Shown here piece by piece: positions 8,938 to 16,521 of a DNA stretch of 64,000 bases. Below the pieces are notes generated by a model. It was not told the DNA's origin, did no database searches, and saw only the letters and a list, made by a program, of their open reading frames with translations. Every line of letters begins with the position of its first letter. The stretch's first letter is position 1. Source of the DNA: Rhodomicrobium sp. R_RK_3 (lineage in GTDB: Bacteria > Pseudomonadota > Alphaproteobacteria > Rhizobiales > Rhodomicrobiaceae); assembly GCF_002198715.1 (NCBI RefSeq), contig NZ_MWLK01000015.1, positions 1 to 64,000 of the forward strand. Reading direction: 5' to 3'. Position numbers and translations under genes: made by a program.

Positions 8938-10922
8938 TTCTCGACGATATTACGCTGCACAATTTCGGACTTTATGCCGGCTCTCAAACCATTTCACTCA
9001 CGCCGCCCTCGCCGGACAAACCTATCATCCTGATCGGCGGTCTTAACGGGGGCGGGAAGACCACCTTTCTGGATGCCCTGCAGCTCTGCCTCTTCGGGCC
9101 GCACGCCCGAATTTCAAATCGTGGCACGCTCGCTTATTCGGAATATCTTTCGCGTTCGATCCACAGAGGGGCCGCGAATGGGGCCTCAATCGAAATCAAC
9201 TTCCGACACACCGTCGAAGGGCGTGAGGAACGTTACAGATTGCACAGGTCATGGCGGCGCAACGGCGGCGGCTGCAAGGAGCATTTCGAGGTTTTGAAAA
9301 ACGGCGCGCCGGAGCCGGCACTTTCTGATAACTGGGCGAGCCAGGTCGAGGAGTTTTTCCCTGCGAACATCGCCCACCTGTTCCTATTCGACGGAGAACA
9401 GGTTGAAGCCTATGCCTCGCAGCAGGACTCCTCCGCGCTGATTGGCGCCGCCATTCAGAATCTTCTCGGCCTGGATATGGTCGATCAGCTTGAGAAGGAT
9501 CTTCAGGTCTATGAGCGCCGCAAGCGTACCGAGAACAAGGATGATGCGCTTCATGCCGAGATCGCCGCGGCTCAGGATACGCTGCGGGATTTGCGCAGGC
9601 GCGTTGAAGCATTGAAGCAAGAGCGCGCCGCGCTGCGAACTCATCGGATCGGCCGAACGCAGCGTGCGTTCCACGAGGTTGAGGACAATTATCGCAAGCT
9701 GGGCGGCACTCTCTATGACCAAAGAGAGGACGTCGAACGAAGGTGGGCGGAAGCCCAGCAAGCCCTCAAGGATGGAGAGGCTACCTTGCGTGACCTTGCA
9801 GCAGGACCGCTGCCTTTGTTGCTTGTCCGTGTGCTGCTGGAATCAACCGAATCCCGTGATCGCCACGAAGAAGAATGCCGGCGCGCCCGCGATTTGTTCG
9901 AAGTCCTCAAAGCCCGAGACCGCGCAGCACTAAAGCATATGCGCACAAAGTCCGCTGATCAAACCGCCATCGACGTGTTGAAGGAATTCTTCGACGCGGA
10001 CCGAACCGCACGGCAGGCGCTTGGCAAGAAAGAAACTGTTCTGGACATTGCGCCCGAAGTTCGCAGTGATCTTCATGCCTTGCTACGGGGCGATCTCGAT
10101 GAAATCGCTGCTGATACTGCGCGCCTTCTCAAGCGTCAGAAAAAGCTGGAAGCGGCGGCGGCCCAGGCACGGATCGAATATGAAAATGTTCCGAGCGCCG
10201 ATACCATTGCCCGAGTTGCCACGGCTCGCGAGACGCTAAAGCAAGAACTGGCGGAGCTGGACACTACGTATGCGGCTATGGGGCAAGATATAGAGCGTCA
10301 GGAGCGCGAGTTGGAGCGCAAGGAACAAGCGCTTGCGCGCCTGATAGAGGCTGATGCAAACGAAAAAGGCGCCCGCGACGATCGCTCCCGCATACTCCGC
10401 CATTCAGAAAAGGTGCGGGTCACGCTTGGCGCGTTCCGCCGCGCCGTTATTGATCGACATGTTCGCCGAATAGAGCAGCTCGTTCTTGAAAGTTACCAGC
10501 AGCTTCTGCGCAAGGGGGCACTCGTAACCCGTCTATCTATCGATCCCGAGAGCTACGCCCTAACGCTCTTTGGCCGGGACGGTGATGTGCTGAGCGCAGA
10601 AAGATTGTCGGCTGGCGAGCGTCAGCTCCTTGCAATTGCCTTGCTGTGGGGGCTCGCCAAGGCTTCGGGGCGGCCCTTGCCGACTGCGATCGACACGCCA
10701 CTGGGGCGGCTTGATTCCGTTCATCGCATGCATCTAGTTGAACGTTATCTGCCATATGCTAGCCACCAGGTTTTACTTCTTTCCACAGATGAGGAGATTG
10801 CAGGCGAATATCTTGCGCGTTTGACCCCATGGATCGGACGAACATATTGGCTTTCCTACGACGATGAGGCGGGCGAGACGTGCGTTAGGTCCGGTTATCT
10901 CGAAGCGCGGGAGGCGGCGTAA
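8934..10922 (+). CDS. dndD: DndD, SMC-like ATPase of DNA phosphorothioation
   Basis: This 662-residue ATPase has Walker A GLNGGGKTT at 36-44, a long central coiled coil rich in Glu, Arg and Gln, an ABC signature-like SAGERQL near residue 559, and a Walker B/D-loop of the AIDTPLGRLDS kind near residue 588. DndD provides ATP-driven DNA nicking or remodelling for sulfur insertion together with DndC and DndE. It overlaps both dndC and dndE. The second SMC-like ATPase at 708-2711 belongs to the opposite operon and has a different signature, so the two are not recent duplicates. Confidence 0.94.
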   Translation: MILDDITLHNFGLYAGSQTISLTPPSPDKPIILIGGLNGGGKTTFLDALQLCLFGPHARISNRGTLAYSEYLSRSIHRGAANGASIEINFRHTVEGREERYRLHRSWRRNGGGCKEHFEVLKNGAPEPALSDNWASQVEEFFPANIAHLFLFDGEQVEAYASQQDSSALIGAAIQNLLGLDMVDQLEKDLQVYERRKRTENKDDALHAEIAAAQDTLRDLRRRVEALKQERAALRTHRIGRTQRAFHEVEDNYRKLGGTLYDQREDVERRWAEAQQALKDGEATLRDLAAGPLPLLLVRVLLESTESRDRHEEECRRARDLFEVLKARDRAALKHMRTKSADQTAIDVLKEFFDADRTARQALGKKETVLDIAPEVRSDLHALLRGDLDEIAADTARLLKRQKKLEAAAAQARIEYENVPSADTIARVATARETLKQELAELDTTYAAMGQDIERQERELERKEQALARLIEADANEKGARDDRSRILRHSEKVRVTLGAFRRAVIDRHVRRIEQLVLESYQQLLRKGALVTRLSIDPESYALTLFGRDGDVLSAERLSAGERQLLAIALLWGLAKASGRPLPTAIDTPLGRLDSVHRMHLVERYLPYASHQVLLLSTDEEIAGEYLARLTPWIGRTYWLSYDDEAGETCVRSGYLEAREAA

Positions 10923-11305
10923 TGGCGGTAGACCACATCAGATTGTCGCAACAGGCCAAGGACCAGCTTGTAAAGCTCAAGCGAGTGACAGGAATTGAGC
11001 ACTGGAACGTCCTGTGCCGCTGGGCGTATTGCGTGTCCTTATCAGAGCAGAGTGTGCCGTCTATTGCGAAAATACCGGCGGACAGCAATGTTGAAATGAG
11101 CTGGAAGGTGTTCGGTGGCCGCTATGCCGATCTTTATATGGCAATTTTGAAAGAGCGCTGCGTCCGCGACGGACTCGGTACTGATGCTGAAACGCTCGCA
11201 CAGCAGTTTAGGCTCCACCTGCATCGCGGGATCGCGTACTTGGCTGGAAATAAGGATCTGCGCAAGATTGATGCCTTTGCTTCGTTAGTGTTGCAGGCGG
11301 CGTAA
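10922..11305 (+). CDS. dndE: DndE, small DNA-binding subunit of DNA phosphorothioation
   Basis: This 127-residue basic protein is the last intact gene of the operon. The start ATG shares a base with the dndD stop (TAATG). The C-terminal RLHLHRGIAYLAG block is typical of DndE, which binds nicked DNA in the modification complex. Its length is in the family's usual range. The next rightward sequence is a broken methyltransferase, so the operon once extended further. Confidence 0.92.
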   Translation: MAVDHIRLSQQAKDQLVKLKRVTGIEHWNVLCRWAYCVSLSEQSVPSIAKIPADSNVEMSWKVFGGRYADLYMAILKERCVRDGLGTDAETLAQQFRLHLHRGIAYLAGNKDLRKIDAFASLVLQAA

Positions 11306-11315
11306 AGGTGAATGC

Positions 11316-11795
11316 ATGAGAGGATCGCCTGTCCGATCAAACTTGCAATTACCCGATATTGTTCTGACGCCCGACCTGCCGCTTTTCGATTACGGATGCG
11401 ATCGAGGCGATGATTTGCGGATGTGGACGGAACTCAGCTTCCAGGGGACAGGCTGGGACCTGGTTCACCGCCCTGACCAGGACCTTCGTCGCGCGCCGAT
11501 TGACATCAATCTCGGCTAGTCATCAATGTCATCGAGAACCCGCACGAAGGCGTGAGGCGCTCCATCGTGCATGGACGCTCGCCGAAAAGATCCTCGTCGT
11601 CAGCGCACGCTTGTCACTTGATGACCGGTCCCTCCGGAGCAGTAACGATTCAAGGATGGTTGCTTTACGAGCTGTCGGACATTCCAGAAATCTTCGAGCA
11701 GCCGGCGACCCGCTGTAGGGCCGGTGTCCCGTGCCTGTCATTCAAGTCGCCCGCGACGATGAAGCTCCTCGCCGCTTATAGTAGCCAATAAGGTC
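11316..11795 (+). pseudogene. Broken Dnd-associated putative methyltransferase
   Basis: Fragments of one protein appear in successive frames. The first frame (11316-11519) holds the SAM-binding motif LFDYGCDRGDDLR and GTGWDLVHRPD, ending at INLG followed by a stop. The next frame continues with REALHRAWTLAEKILVVSAR. A third carries IPEIFEQP, the counterpart of GTFQKFxEQ. Together these follow the C-terminal half of the phosphorothioation-associated methyltransferase family (TIGR04096 type) in the right order. The N-terminal half is missing and at least two frameshifts are needed, so the gene is dead. It starts 10 bp after dndE. Confidence 0.82.
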
Positions 11796-11820
11796 AGCTG
11801 AAGGATGATCGAAGCCTGCC

Positions 11821-12051
11821 TCAGGAGGACCGTCTCATTCGCACACCTGGTTGATCGCCATTTGTGAATTCAACGCCGGCCTTTTCTAGCGCATTCCGGA
11901 TGGCTTCCAAAGTGCGCGGCTTTAACTCTTCACCATTTTCAAGTCGTGTCAGCGTGTTTGTCGAGACGTTGGCCATGGTGGCCACATCGCGGACGCTCAA
12001 TTTTAATGCGGCGCGCGCCATACGATATTGCTCGGATGTAATTATCGCCAT
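11821..12051 (-). CDS. XRE-family transcriptional regulator
   Basis: A 76-residue single-domain helix-turn-helix protein. The HTH region reads VRDVATMANVSTNTLTRLE, with the usual LENGEELKPRTLEAIRNALE tail. The last 15 residues are disordered. It is small enough to be an ICE-type repressor. A 13-bp repeat lies 3 bp upstream of its start and another 52 bp further, suggesting autoregulation. It is convergent with the dead methyltransferase and divergent from the small gene at 12221. Confidence 0.85.
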   Translation of the reverse strand: MAIITSEQYRMARAALKLSVRDVATMANVSTNTLTRLENGEELKPRTLEAIRNALEKAGVEFTNGDQPGVRMRRSS

Positions 12052-12053
12052 GG

Positions 12054-12118
12054 AGTATCGAAATCGAGTTGACAGAGCGAATTAAGGGCAGCATCATCAA
12101 GCTGCAGTATCGATTTCG
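12054..12118. promoter_or_regulatory. Candidate operator pair upstream of the XRE gene
   Basis: AGTATCGAAATCG at 12054-12066 and AGTATCGATTTCG at 12106-12118 match at 11 of 13 positions. The first abuts the start codon of the XRE gene, where a bound repressor would block initiation. The regulator assignment is inferred from position. Confidence 0.4.
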
Positions 12119-12156
12119 CTACCGTATGGCAGAATCGCTTTCCTGCAAACGAAAAA

Positions 12157-12192
12157 GGCCCGACGAGGTGCTGGTAACACCATCGCCGGACC
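12157..12192 (+). promoter_or_regulatory. Long imperfect hairpin ahead of small gene
   Basis: GGCCCGACGAGGTG (12157-12170) pairs with CACCATCGCCGGACC (12178-12192) across a 7-nt loop, allowing wobble pairs and one bulge. It lies 28 bp before a well-spaced ribosome site (GAGGTAAGC) and the start at 12221. There is no T tract, so it is not a standard terminator. It could be an attenuator, an RNA stability element or a protein-binding site. Confidence 0.45.
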
Positions 12193-12220
12193 TGACCAGC
12201 AACCTGTTGAAGAGGTAAGC

Positions 12221-12475
12221 ATGGCTGAAAATGAGAATACCCCGCCCAATGGCGAGGGCAATATGCGTGTGGAAATCGTCACGCTGGTCTATGAAATCCA
12301 GATCCTGTTTGAGACCGTCGTGATGGCGCTTGAGAGTCTCAAAGCTCTGCCTGAGGCAAAGTCGATCACCGAGCAGCTTGGCGTCATCCAAAAGCTCGCA
12401 TCCCAGGCCGGAGAAGCACTGGAGACCTTGGGCAACGCCATCCAACGGGTTTTCCAGCCGCGTCTAGCGAACTGA
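12221..12475 (+). CDS. Hypothetical small helical protein
   Basis: An 84-residue protein with a strong ribosome site GAGGTAAGC before its ATG. The N-terminal 14 residues are polar and the rest is predicted helical, with heptad-like Leu/Ile spacing over about residues 17-75. No family is recognised. It lies between an XRE regulator and the 3' end of the relaxase gene, so it is likely an ICE accessory protein. It is preceded by a conspicuous hairpin. Confidence 0.6.
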   Translation: MAENENTPPNGEGNMRVEIVTLVYEIQILFETVVMALESLKALPEAKSITEQLGVIQKLASQAGEALETLGNAIQRVFQPRLAN

Positions 12476-12576
12476 GGCGATCCCCAGACATGGCGGCGAA
12501 TACCGCCATGTCCACAGACCTGGCTTCACGCCGGACGGGTTCTTGGCCGCGATATGCGCCCACTCCACAGCTCCAT

Positions 12577-14319
12577 TCATGCACGTCCCGGAAGCCCACG
12601 CCCGCGGTCCAGAGACCAGCTGACTCGGCTTGGCGTCGTGATGCCGGTAACAGCGCGACCACGGAATGGCTCCAGTGATGGCCGCCATGGCGCAAGCGTA
12701 AACGTATCCTCCCGGCGAATGATCGCCAGCCGCTCGGTTGGCGTTGAGATCGATCTCTCGTAAATGCCGGAGATCCGTGCTCCAGGCTCAGGCGGAAGGT
12801 GGGTGGCCTTCAGCTCTCGGGCCAGCATGCCAACCAGACGCTGGGTTTCGCGCTGGCGCAAGGCTGCGATCAGTTGCGGCTTGATCTCAATCTCACCTGT
12901 CGAGGTTCGACGGGCGCCCCCTTTGCTTGCCAACCACTCAGCGCGGACAGCGATGGCTTCTTTCAGGTCGGCGGCGAACCCGCGGGAATGGTCATCCAGA
13001 CGTTGGCGCGCCAACAGCGCCTGATCCAGCCAGGTCGGACCGTCATAGGCAGGAAGCTTGTTGAGCTCGACCGTCGATAGGACTTCAAGGCGCGGTGTTC
13101 CGGTCGGCTTGCCGTTCAGCCGGTTGCCGGTGAGTGCGACAACCATGCCATGAGATGGCACTTCGGAAGGCGCGACGCGCCCGAGCTCGGCATAGTGGGC
13201 GCGGCCATCGAGGGCGTCGATCACCACCCAGCTGCGATCGGTGATTTCATCGACCCTGCCGACGCCGGCGACTTTGCCAATGACCGGCGTCTTGCGTGTG
13301 CCGCGCTCGAAGACCGCAAGGTCGGCGGCGCCGCGCTCGATGCCGGCCTCGCGCAATGCGCGTTGCATCATCTTAAAGGTGTCAGCCCGCTCACCGAGTG
13401 CGCGCAGCTTCGTCTCGAGCGCCGGATCGAGACGCCAGACGCCTGACTGCAGCTCGGTGGCAAGGCCAAGCCGGCTGAGCGTCTGTAGGCGGCCGATCTG
13501 CAAGCTCTGCTGCTGCTCGTCGGAGGCATGCGCGGCCGTGACAGTGAGAATGCCATCCACCGCCCGTCCGACGATCTTGCGGTCAAGACGCGTCAAGCGC
13601 TCCTGCTCGACCTCTTTGGTCAATTTCCGCAGGCGCTCGATTTCAGTCTCGGGACCAAGCTCCAGTGTAACCAGTGCCTGGGCACGTGCACGGATGCCGT
13701 AGGCAATATAGTCGCGCGCCATCACCAGCTCCCGGCCGTCTTTGTCGCGGCCCCGGATCACGAGATGGGTGTGGGGATGCCCGGTATTGAAGTGATCGAC
13801 GGCAACCCAGTCGAGGCGGGCATCGAGATCATGCTCCATCTGCGCAACCAGATCGCGGATGAACGGCTTCAGATCGGCGATGCGATCACTATCCTCGGGA
13901 GCGATGATGAAGCGGAATTGATGCGGGTCGTTCTCGGAGCGCTGAAGGAATGCCGCCGCGTCGGCAGGGTCACCGCCGGTGGTGTAGAGCTGCCCGGCCT
14001 CGCCGTCGCGTGTGACGCCATCGCGCAGGATGTAATGGAGATGCGCACGAGCGGTTCCGAGATCACCGGCTTTGATGACCGCATAGCGCGCCTTGACGAT
14101 GACACGGCGTCCGCCCGGGGCGATCAGTCCATTGGCGGCGCGCAGGCCCGCGCCCGTCCCGCGTCGTATGCTGCTCGGCTTGAGGTGGCCGTATCGGCGC
14201 AAGGCGCGCGCGCCTGTGCGCCCGGCAATGCGAAGCGCCTTGGTGCTATGGCTTTGCAGACGGCCACGACCGGCATCGCCGATCCGGCCGAGCTTGAGTT
14301 CCAGGTCATCGTCCGCCAT
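12577..14319 (-). CDS. DUF3363-type MOB relaxase (VirD2/TraI-like)
   Basis: This 580-residue relaxase nicks the ICE at oriT and pilots the strand into the type IV channel. The three-histidine metal site lies in HFNTGHPHTHLVIRG (about residues 174-188), preceded by FRFIIAPED. The C-terminal DUF3363 region ends with EPFRGRAVTGI and a SWSLDRGRG tail close to that usual for the family, so it is full length. The frame is open to 14349, but ATG at 14319 has GGAG eight bases upstream and fits family N-termini better. The coupling protein traG, normally its neighbour, lies 7 kb away beyond the P450/SDR cassette. Confidence 0.9.
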   Translation of the reverse strand: MADDDLELKLGRIGDAGRGRLQSHSTKALRIAGRTGARALRRYGHLKPSSIRRGTGAGLRAANGLIAPGGRRVIVKARYAVIKAGDLGTARAHLHYILRDGVTRDGEAGQLYTTGGDPADAAAFLQRSENDPHQFRFIIAPEDSDRIADLKPFIRDLVAQMEHDLDARLDWVAVDHFNTGHPHTHLVIRGRDKDGRELVMARDYIAYGIRARAQALVTLELGPETEIERLRKLTKEVEQERLTRLDRKIVGRAVDGILTVTAAHASDEQQQSLQIGRLQTLSRLGLATELQSGVWRLDPALETKLRALGERADTFKMMQRALREAGIERGAADLAVFERGTRKTPVIGKVAGVGRVDEITDRSWVVIDALDGRAHYAELGRVAPSEVPSHGMVVALTGNRLNGKPTGTPRLEVLSTVELNKLPAYDGPTWLDQALLARQRLDDHSRGFAADLKEAIAVRAEWLASKGGARRTSTGEIEIKPQLIAALRQRETQRLVGMLARELKATHLPPEPGARISGIYERSISTPTERLAIIRREDTFTLAPWRPSLEPFRGRAVTGITTPSRVSWSLDRGRGLPGRA

Positions 14320-14609
14320 TGGTGCAGCTCCATTGCCGGTGAATGGCACTGAGGTGACCCCAGGCGCCGAGACGTCAAGATGGAGTCGCTATAGGCGTTT
14401 GATTCCCGGGGACATTCAGCAATGATCACGCCGCCAGGTTCCATATGGAGTCGCGCCAAGTCTTGAATACTCAAGGATTTTCCGTCTGCTCAGCGCTCTG
14501 TCTTTATCTTGATCTCCCCGCCAGTCCCATTTGCATTCAAAATCCTCGTCAATCGGTTGCATTCGGCTATGCTTATTCAGTCGGTGCGTAGCGGCGGGAA
14601 CGCAACGGC
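14320..14609. other. Gap upstream of relaxase, possible oriT region
   Basis: No gene is supported here. An open frame at 14416-14613 has no recognisable features and its codon use is unlike the neighbours'. Two direct copies of GCGACTCCAT on the minus strand lie about 50 bp apart. Relaxase genes of this type often have oriT just upstream, so this gap is the first place to look for it. No nick-site consensus could be confirmed by eye. Confidence 0.3.
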
Positions 14610-14900
14610 TCACCCTGTTTTTGTGTCTTTGCGGGTGGGTGGTTGTTGCCGTTCTGAGGATTTGAGGATGTCATGCAATTCATCGAGGAGATCGGAGGGG
14701 CGGATCTGCAGTGCTACGGCGATGTCGATGAATTCGATGACGCTCAGGCGCCGCTCCCCGCCCTCATATTTGGCGACGAAGGATTGCGGCTTGTCCAGGC
14801 GCTTCGCCAGCTCGGCCTGGGTCAGGCCATGGTCGGTGCGCCGCCTGAGCAGCAGCTTGCGCAGCTCGAGCTGTCGCGGCGAACGCAAGGTGTCGCGCAT
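14610..14900 (-). CDS. XRE-family transcriptional regulator
   Basis: A 96-residue protein with a clear helix-turn-helix: GLTQAELAKRLDKPQSFVAK followed by YEGGERRLSVIEFIDIA. This is the Cro/CI-like group common in ICE control regions. The C-terminal 15 residues are polar. Its start faces the gene at 15033, and two overlapping dyads fill the gap (14938-14974). It probably represses itself and the divergent gene. Confidence 0.88.
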   Translation of the reverse strand: MRDTLRSPRQLELRKLLLRRRTDHGLTQAELAKRLDKPQSFVAKYEGGERRLSVIEFIDIAVALQIRPSDLLDELHDILKSSERQQPPTRKDTKTG

Positions 14901-14937
14901 GGAAGAGGCCAGCCTGGATGTAAAGCGGCCTCAGCAA

Positions 14938-14974
14938 ATAATCCCATTTCCGGATTATCCCATTTTAGGATAAT
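14938..14974. promoter_or_regulatory. Two overlapping dyad operators for the XRE regulator
   Basis: ATAATCC-CATTTCC-GGATTAT (14938-14958) overlaps ATTATCC-CATTTTA-GGATAAT (14954-14974). Each has 7-bp perfect arms and a 7-bp spacer beginning CATTT. The repeat unit is 16 bp. They sit 38 bp from the XRE start, in the divergent gap, which is the usual layout for an autorepressor. Confidence 0.7.
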
Positions 14975-15032
14975 TCGGTGAGGGCAACGTAATGCGCGCC
15001 ACCTGCCCGGTCGGCGCGAGCGGAGGAAGCGC

Positions 15033-15461
15033 ATGGGCAAGACAATGACGCTGTGCGCCTATATTGAGCGCACAGCCTCGACGGATGGTTCGGATGGATA
15101 TGTGGCCGGGTTGAGGAGCGCCGATGGCGGCGAGGTCTGGCTCCGGCTCCTGCTTCCCGCAGAGGCTGTCGAGCTTGCCGTCCTGAAAAACGCCCGTCTC
15201 TCGGTCATGCTGTCACCCAGCGGCCGGCTTGTCCTCGATGCCGAGGGGCTGAGCGAAGAAGCCCTCGAGGTCGCCAGCGCGGATGCGCCTTGGCGGGATC
15301 TGACCCTGGAGAGGCTGGTGCGCCTGTGCTTGGAGCCAGCGCTCCTGAAGGGTGAAGACAACCTGCCACAGGATCTTGACGCCCTCCATGATCAACTGCA
15401 GCGGGCTCTGCAGCTTGTCGATGAGACTCGCAGCAGGCTGGGTCGGCCACGGCAATGCTGA
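15033..15461 (+). CDS. Hypothetical protein of ICE backbone
   Basis: A 142-residue soluble acidic protein. The first half looks beta-rich (YVAGLRSADGGEVWLRLLLP) and the second helical, ending QLVDETRSRLGRP. No family is recognised. It is preceded by GGAGGAAGCGC, a good ribosome site, and is divergent from the XRE gene with shared operators. It is therefore likely to be an XRE-controlled ICE gene. Codon use is typical of the high-GC backbone. Confidence 0.6.
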   Translation: MGKTMTLCAYIERTASTDGSDGYVAGLRSADGGEVWLRLLLPAEAVELAVLKNARLSVMLSPSGRLVLDAEGLSEEALEVASADAPWRDLTLERLVRLCLEPALLKGEDNLPQDLDALHDQLQRALQLVDETRSRLGRPRQC

Positions 15462-15504
15462 TCGCGCAGCGAGGGGCGCAAAGCGGAGTCTTGGCAACGC
15501 TCTA

Positions 15505-15615
15505 AGCTGCCTTCGCAGCAGGAGTGGCAATATCGGCGTCACAATGCCGCCTCATAACGCCGTCGTCGCCCTGAAGAAGTAGCCCCGATAGCGCCGTTCC
15601 ACATGTAAATGTCGC
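15505..15615 (-). pseudogene. Decayed N-terminal fragment of a cytochrome P450
   Basis: On the minus strand CGGCGCTATCGGGGC and CAGGGCGACGACGGCG occur in the same order and at nearly the same spacing as in the intact P450 at 16522-17751, where they encode RRYRG and QGDDG. A frameshift separates the two blocks here, and homology fades on both sides. This is a dead remnant of a P450 related to the intact one. A GAATAG-GAA-CTATTC dyad lies just upstream of it. Confidence 0.6.
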
Positions 15616-15626
15616 ATCATGCGTTA

Positions 15627-15641
15627 GAATAGGAACTATTC
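15627..15641. promoter_or_regulatory. Dyad operator GAATAG-GAA-CTATTC (site 1 of 6)
   Basis: Six-base arms flank a 3-bp spacer. Read on the minus strand it is GAATAGTTCCTATTC, the same as the second half of the tandem site at 38284-38300. It lies upstream of the P450 remnant on one side and of the lipoprotein gene at 15728 on the other. Confidence 0.6.
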
Positions 15642-15727
15642 CACCTGTCACACTTCGACGAGCCATCAGGGCGCTGTAGCTTCCTTCGTGAAGCGAGTGT
15701 CCCGCTCGCTCCGTCTGATAGAGGGGT

Positions 15728-15874
15728 ATGATGAAGAAGATTGGACTAGTGGCACTGTTGGCCGCCGCTGCTACTCTTGCCGCTTGCGCGCCGACGCGGG
15801 CTCAGCATTGGTGGTTTGTGGACGCGCCGCTTGAGAGTTCTTTGCCCGGGCCGATCAGCGCGGCGCGGCTTTGA
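15728..15874 (+). CDS. Small predicted lipoprotein
   Basis: A 48-residue reading frame with GAGGGG directly before its ATG (a second ATG follows at 15731). The N-terminus is a lipoprotein signal peptide: MMKK, a hydrophobic Ala/Leu stretch, and lipobox LAAC with Cys at about residue 19. Only about 29 mature residues remain, with a WW pair. No family is recognised. It may be a truncated relic, since the flanking sequence on both sides is decayed, but the ribosome site and signal are intact. Confidence 0.45.
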   Translation: MMKKIGLVALLAAAATLAACAPTRAQHWWFVDAPLESSLPGPISAARL

Positions 15875-16023
15875 AGGGCACAGTCTATCTCGAAAACGGG
15901 GGTGTGCCTGAGCGAGCGCGAGTCACGGACGCGCACGCAAGCCGTGGACAGCGAGGCTTTATAATCGCTGACCAGATGCCTAGCTTGATCAAGCTATAGC
16001 GGAAGCGAGAAAGGAACTCCGAG

Positions 16024-16324
16024 TTACATGACGTACTCGGGGTTCCTGAACCTGCGACTCTGCTATCTGCTGCATTGCCTGAGAGGCTCCATCGCCGAGA
16101 AGGCCATCCCGTTTGACCATCGGTCCCATCCTGGGGCCCGGCGCTGGCGTGCTGACACTACCGTTGTGCAAGGGAAGGTCCGGCGTGCAAGGCCGGCGCA
16201 GGTGCTCCTGGATTTCTACAATCACAGAAGTCTGTTCTCGAACAGCGAAGATACGGTCGACAATCTCGATGCGGCTTTGCGAAAGCGCTTCAGCTACGTG
16301 AACATCGAGCTCAAGGGTTGAGTG
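16024..16324 (+). pseudogene. Truncated, frame-broken copy of the methyltransferase at 42900
   Basis: The frame from 16028 contains LCYLLHCLRGSIAEKA, PAQVLLDFYNH, LFSNSEDTV and ALRKRFSYVNIELKG. These line up one after another with the C-terminal half of the intact methyltransferase at 42900-43556 (LCYLLHCLPGSITDKA and following). Between FDH and PAQ the homologous residues PILGPGAGV are in another frame, so two compensating shifts occurred. The SAM-binding N-terminal half and the last residues are missing. It cannot be an active enzyme. Confidence 0.85.
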
Positions 16325-16521
16325 GCCCTTGACGCCCACAATGGTTACCCTTCCCCCGGCCCAGGACACGGAAGAGCGCCAGGCATCCGATCGAGCGGTC
16401 TGAAGACGCTGGCCGCCGTTGATGGCAGCTCAGCGCTAATATCATAGGTAGGTGAGAAGAAAACAGGTGCCTTACCTATTTCCTCGGGGGCGTGAGCCCG
16501 GACCTTCGAAGGTCGCTGGTG

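Noticed and set aside
14416-14613. 65-codon minus-strand frame upstream of the relaxase
   Set aside because: No ribosome site, no family resemblance, and repeats in the region suggest it is non-coding.
16501-16514. Perfect palindrome GACCTTCGAAGGTC just after the P450 stop, and the ATAGGTA/TACCTAT pair at 16444-16479
   Set aside because: Neither has a T tract or a convincing loop for termination, and the palindrome could be chance. Not listed as a terminator.
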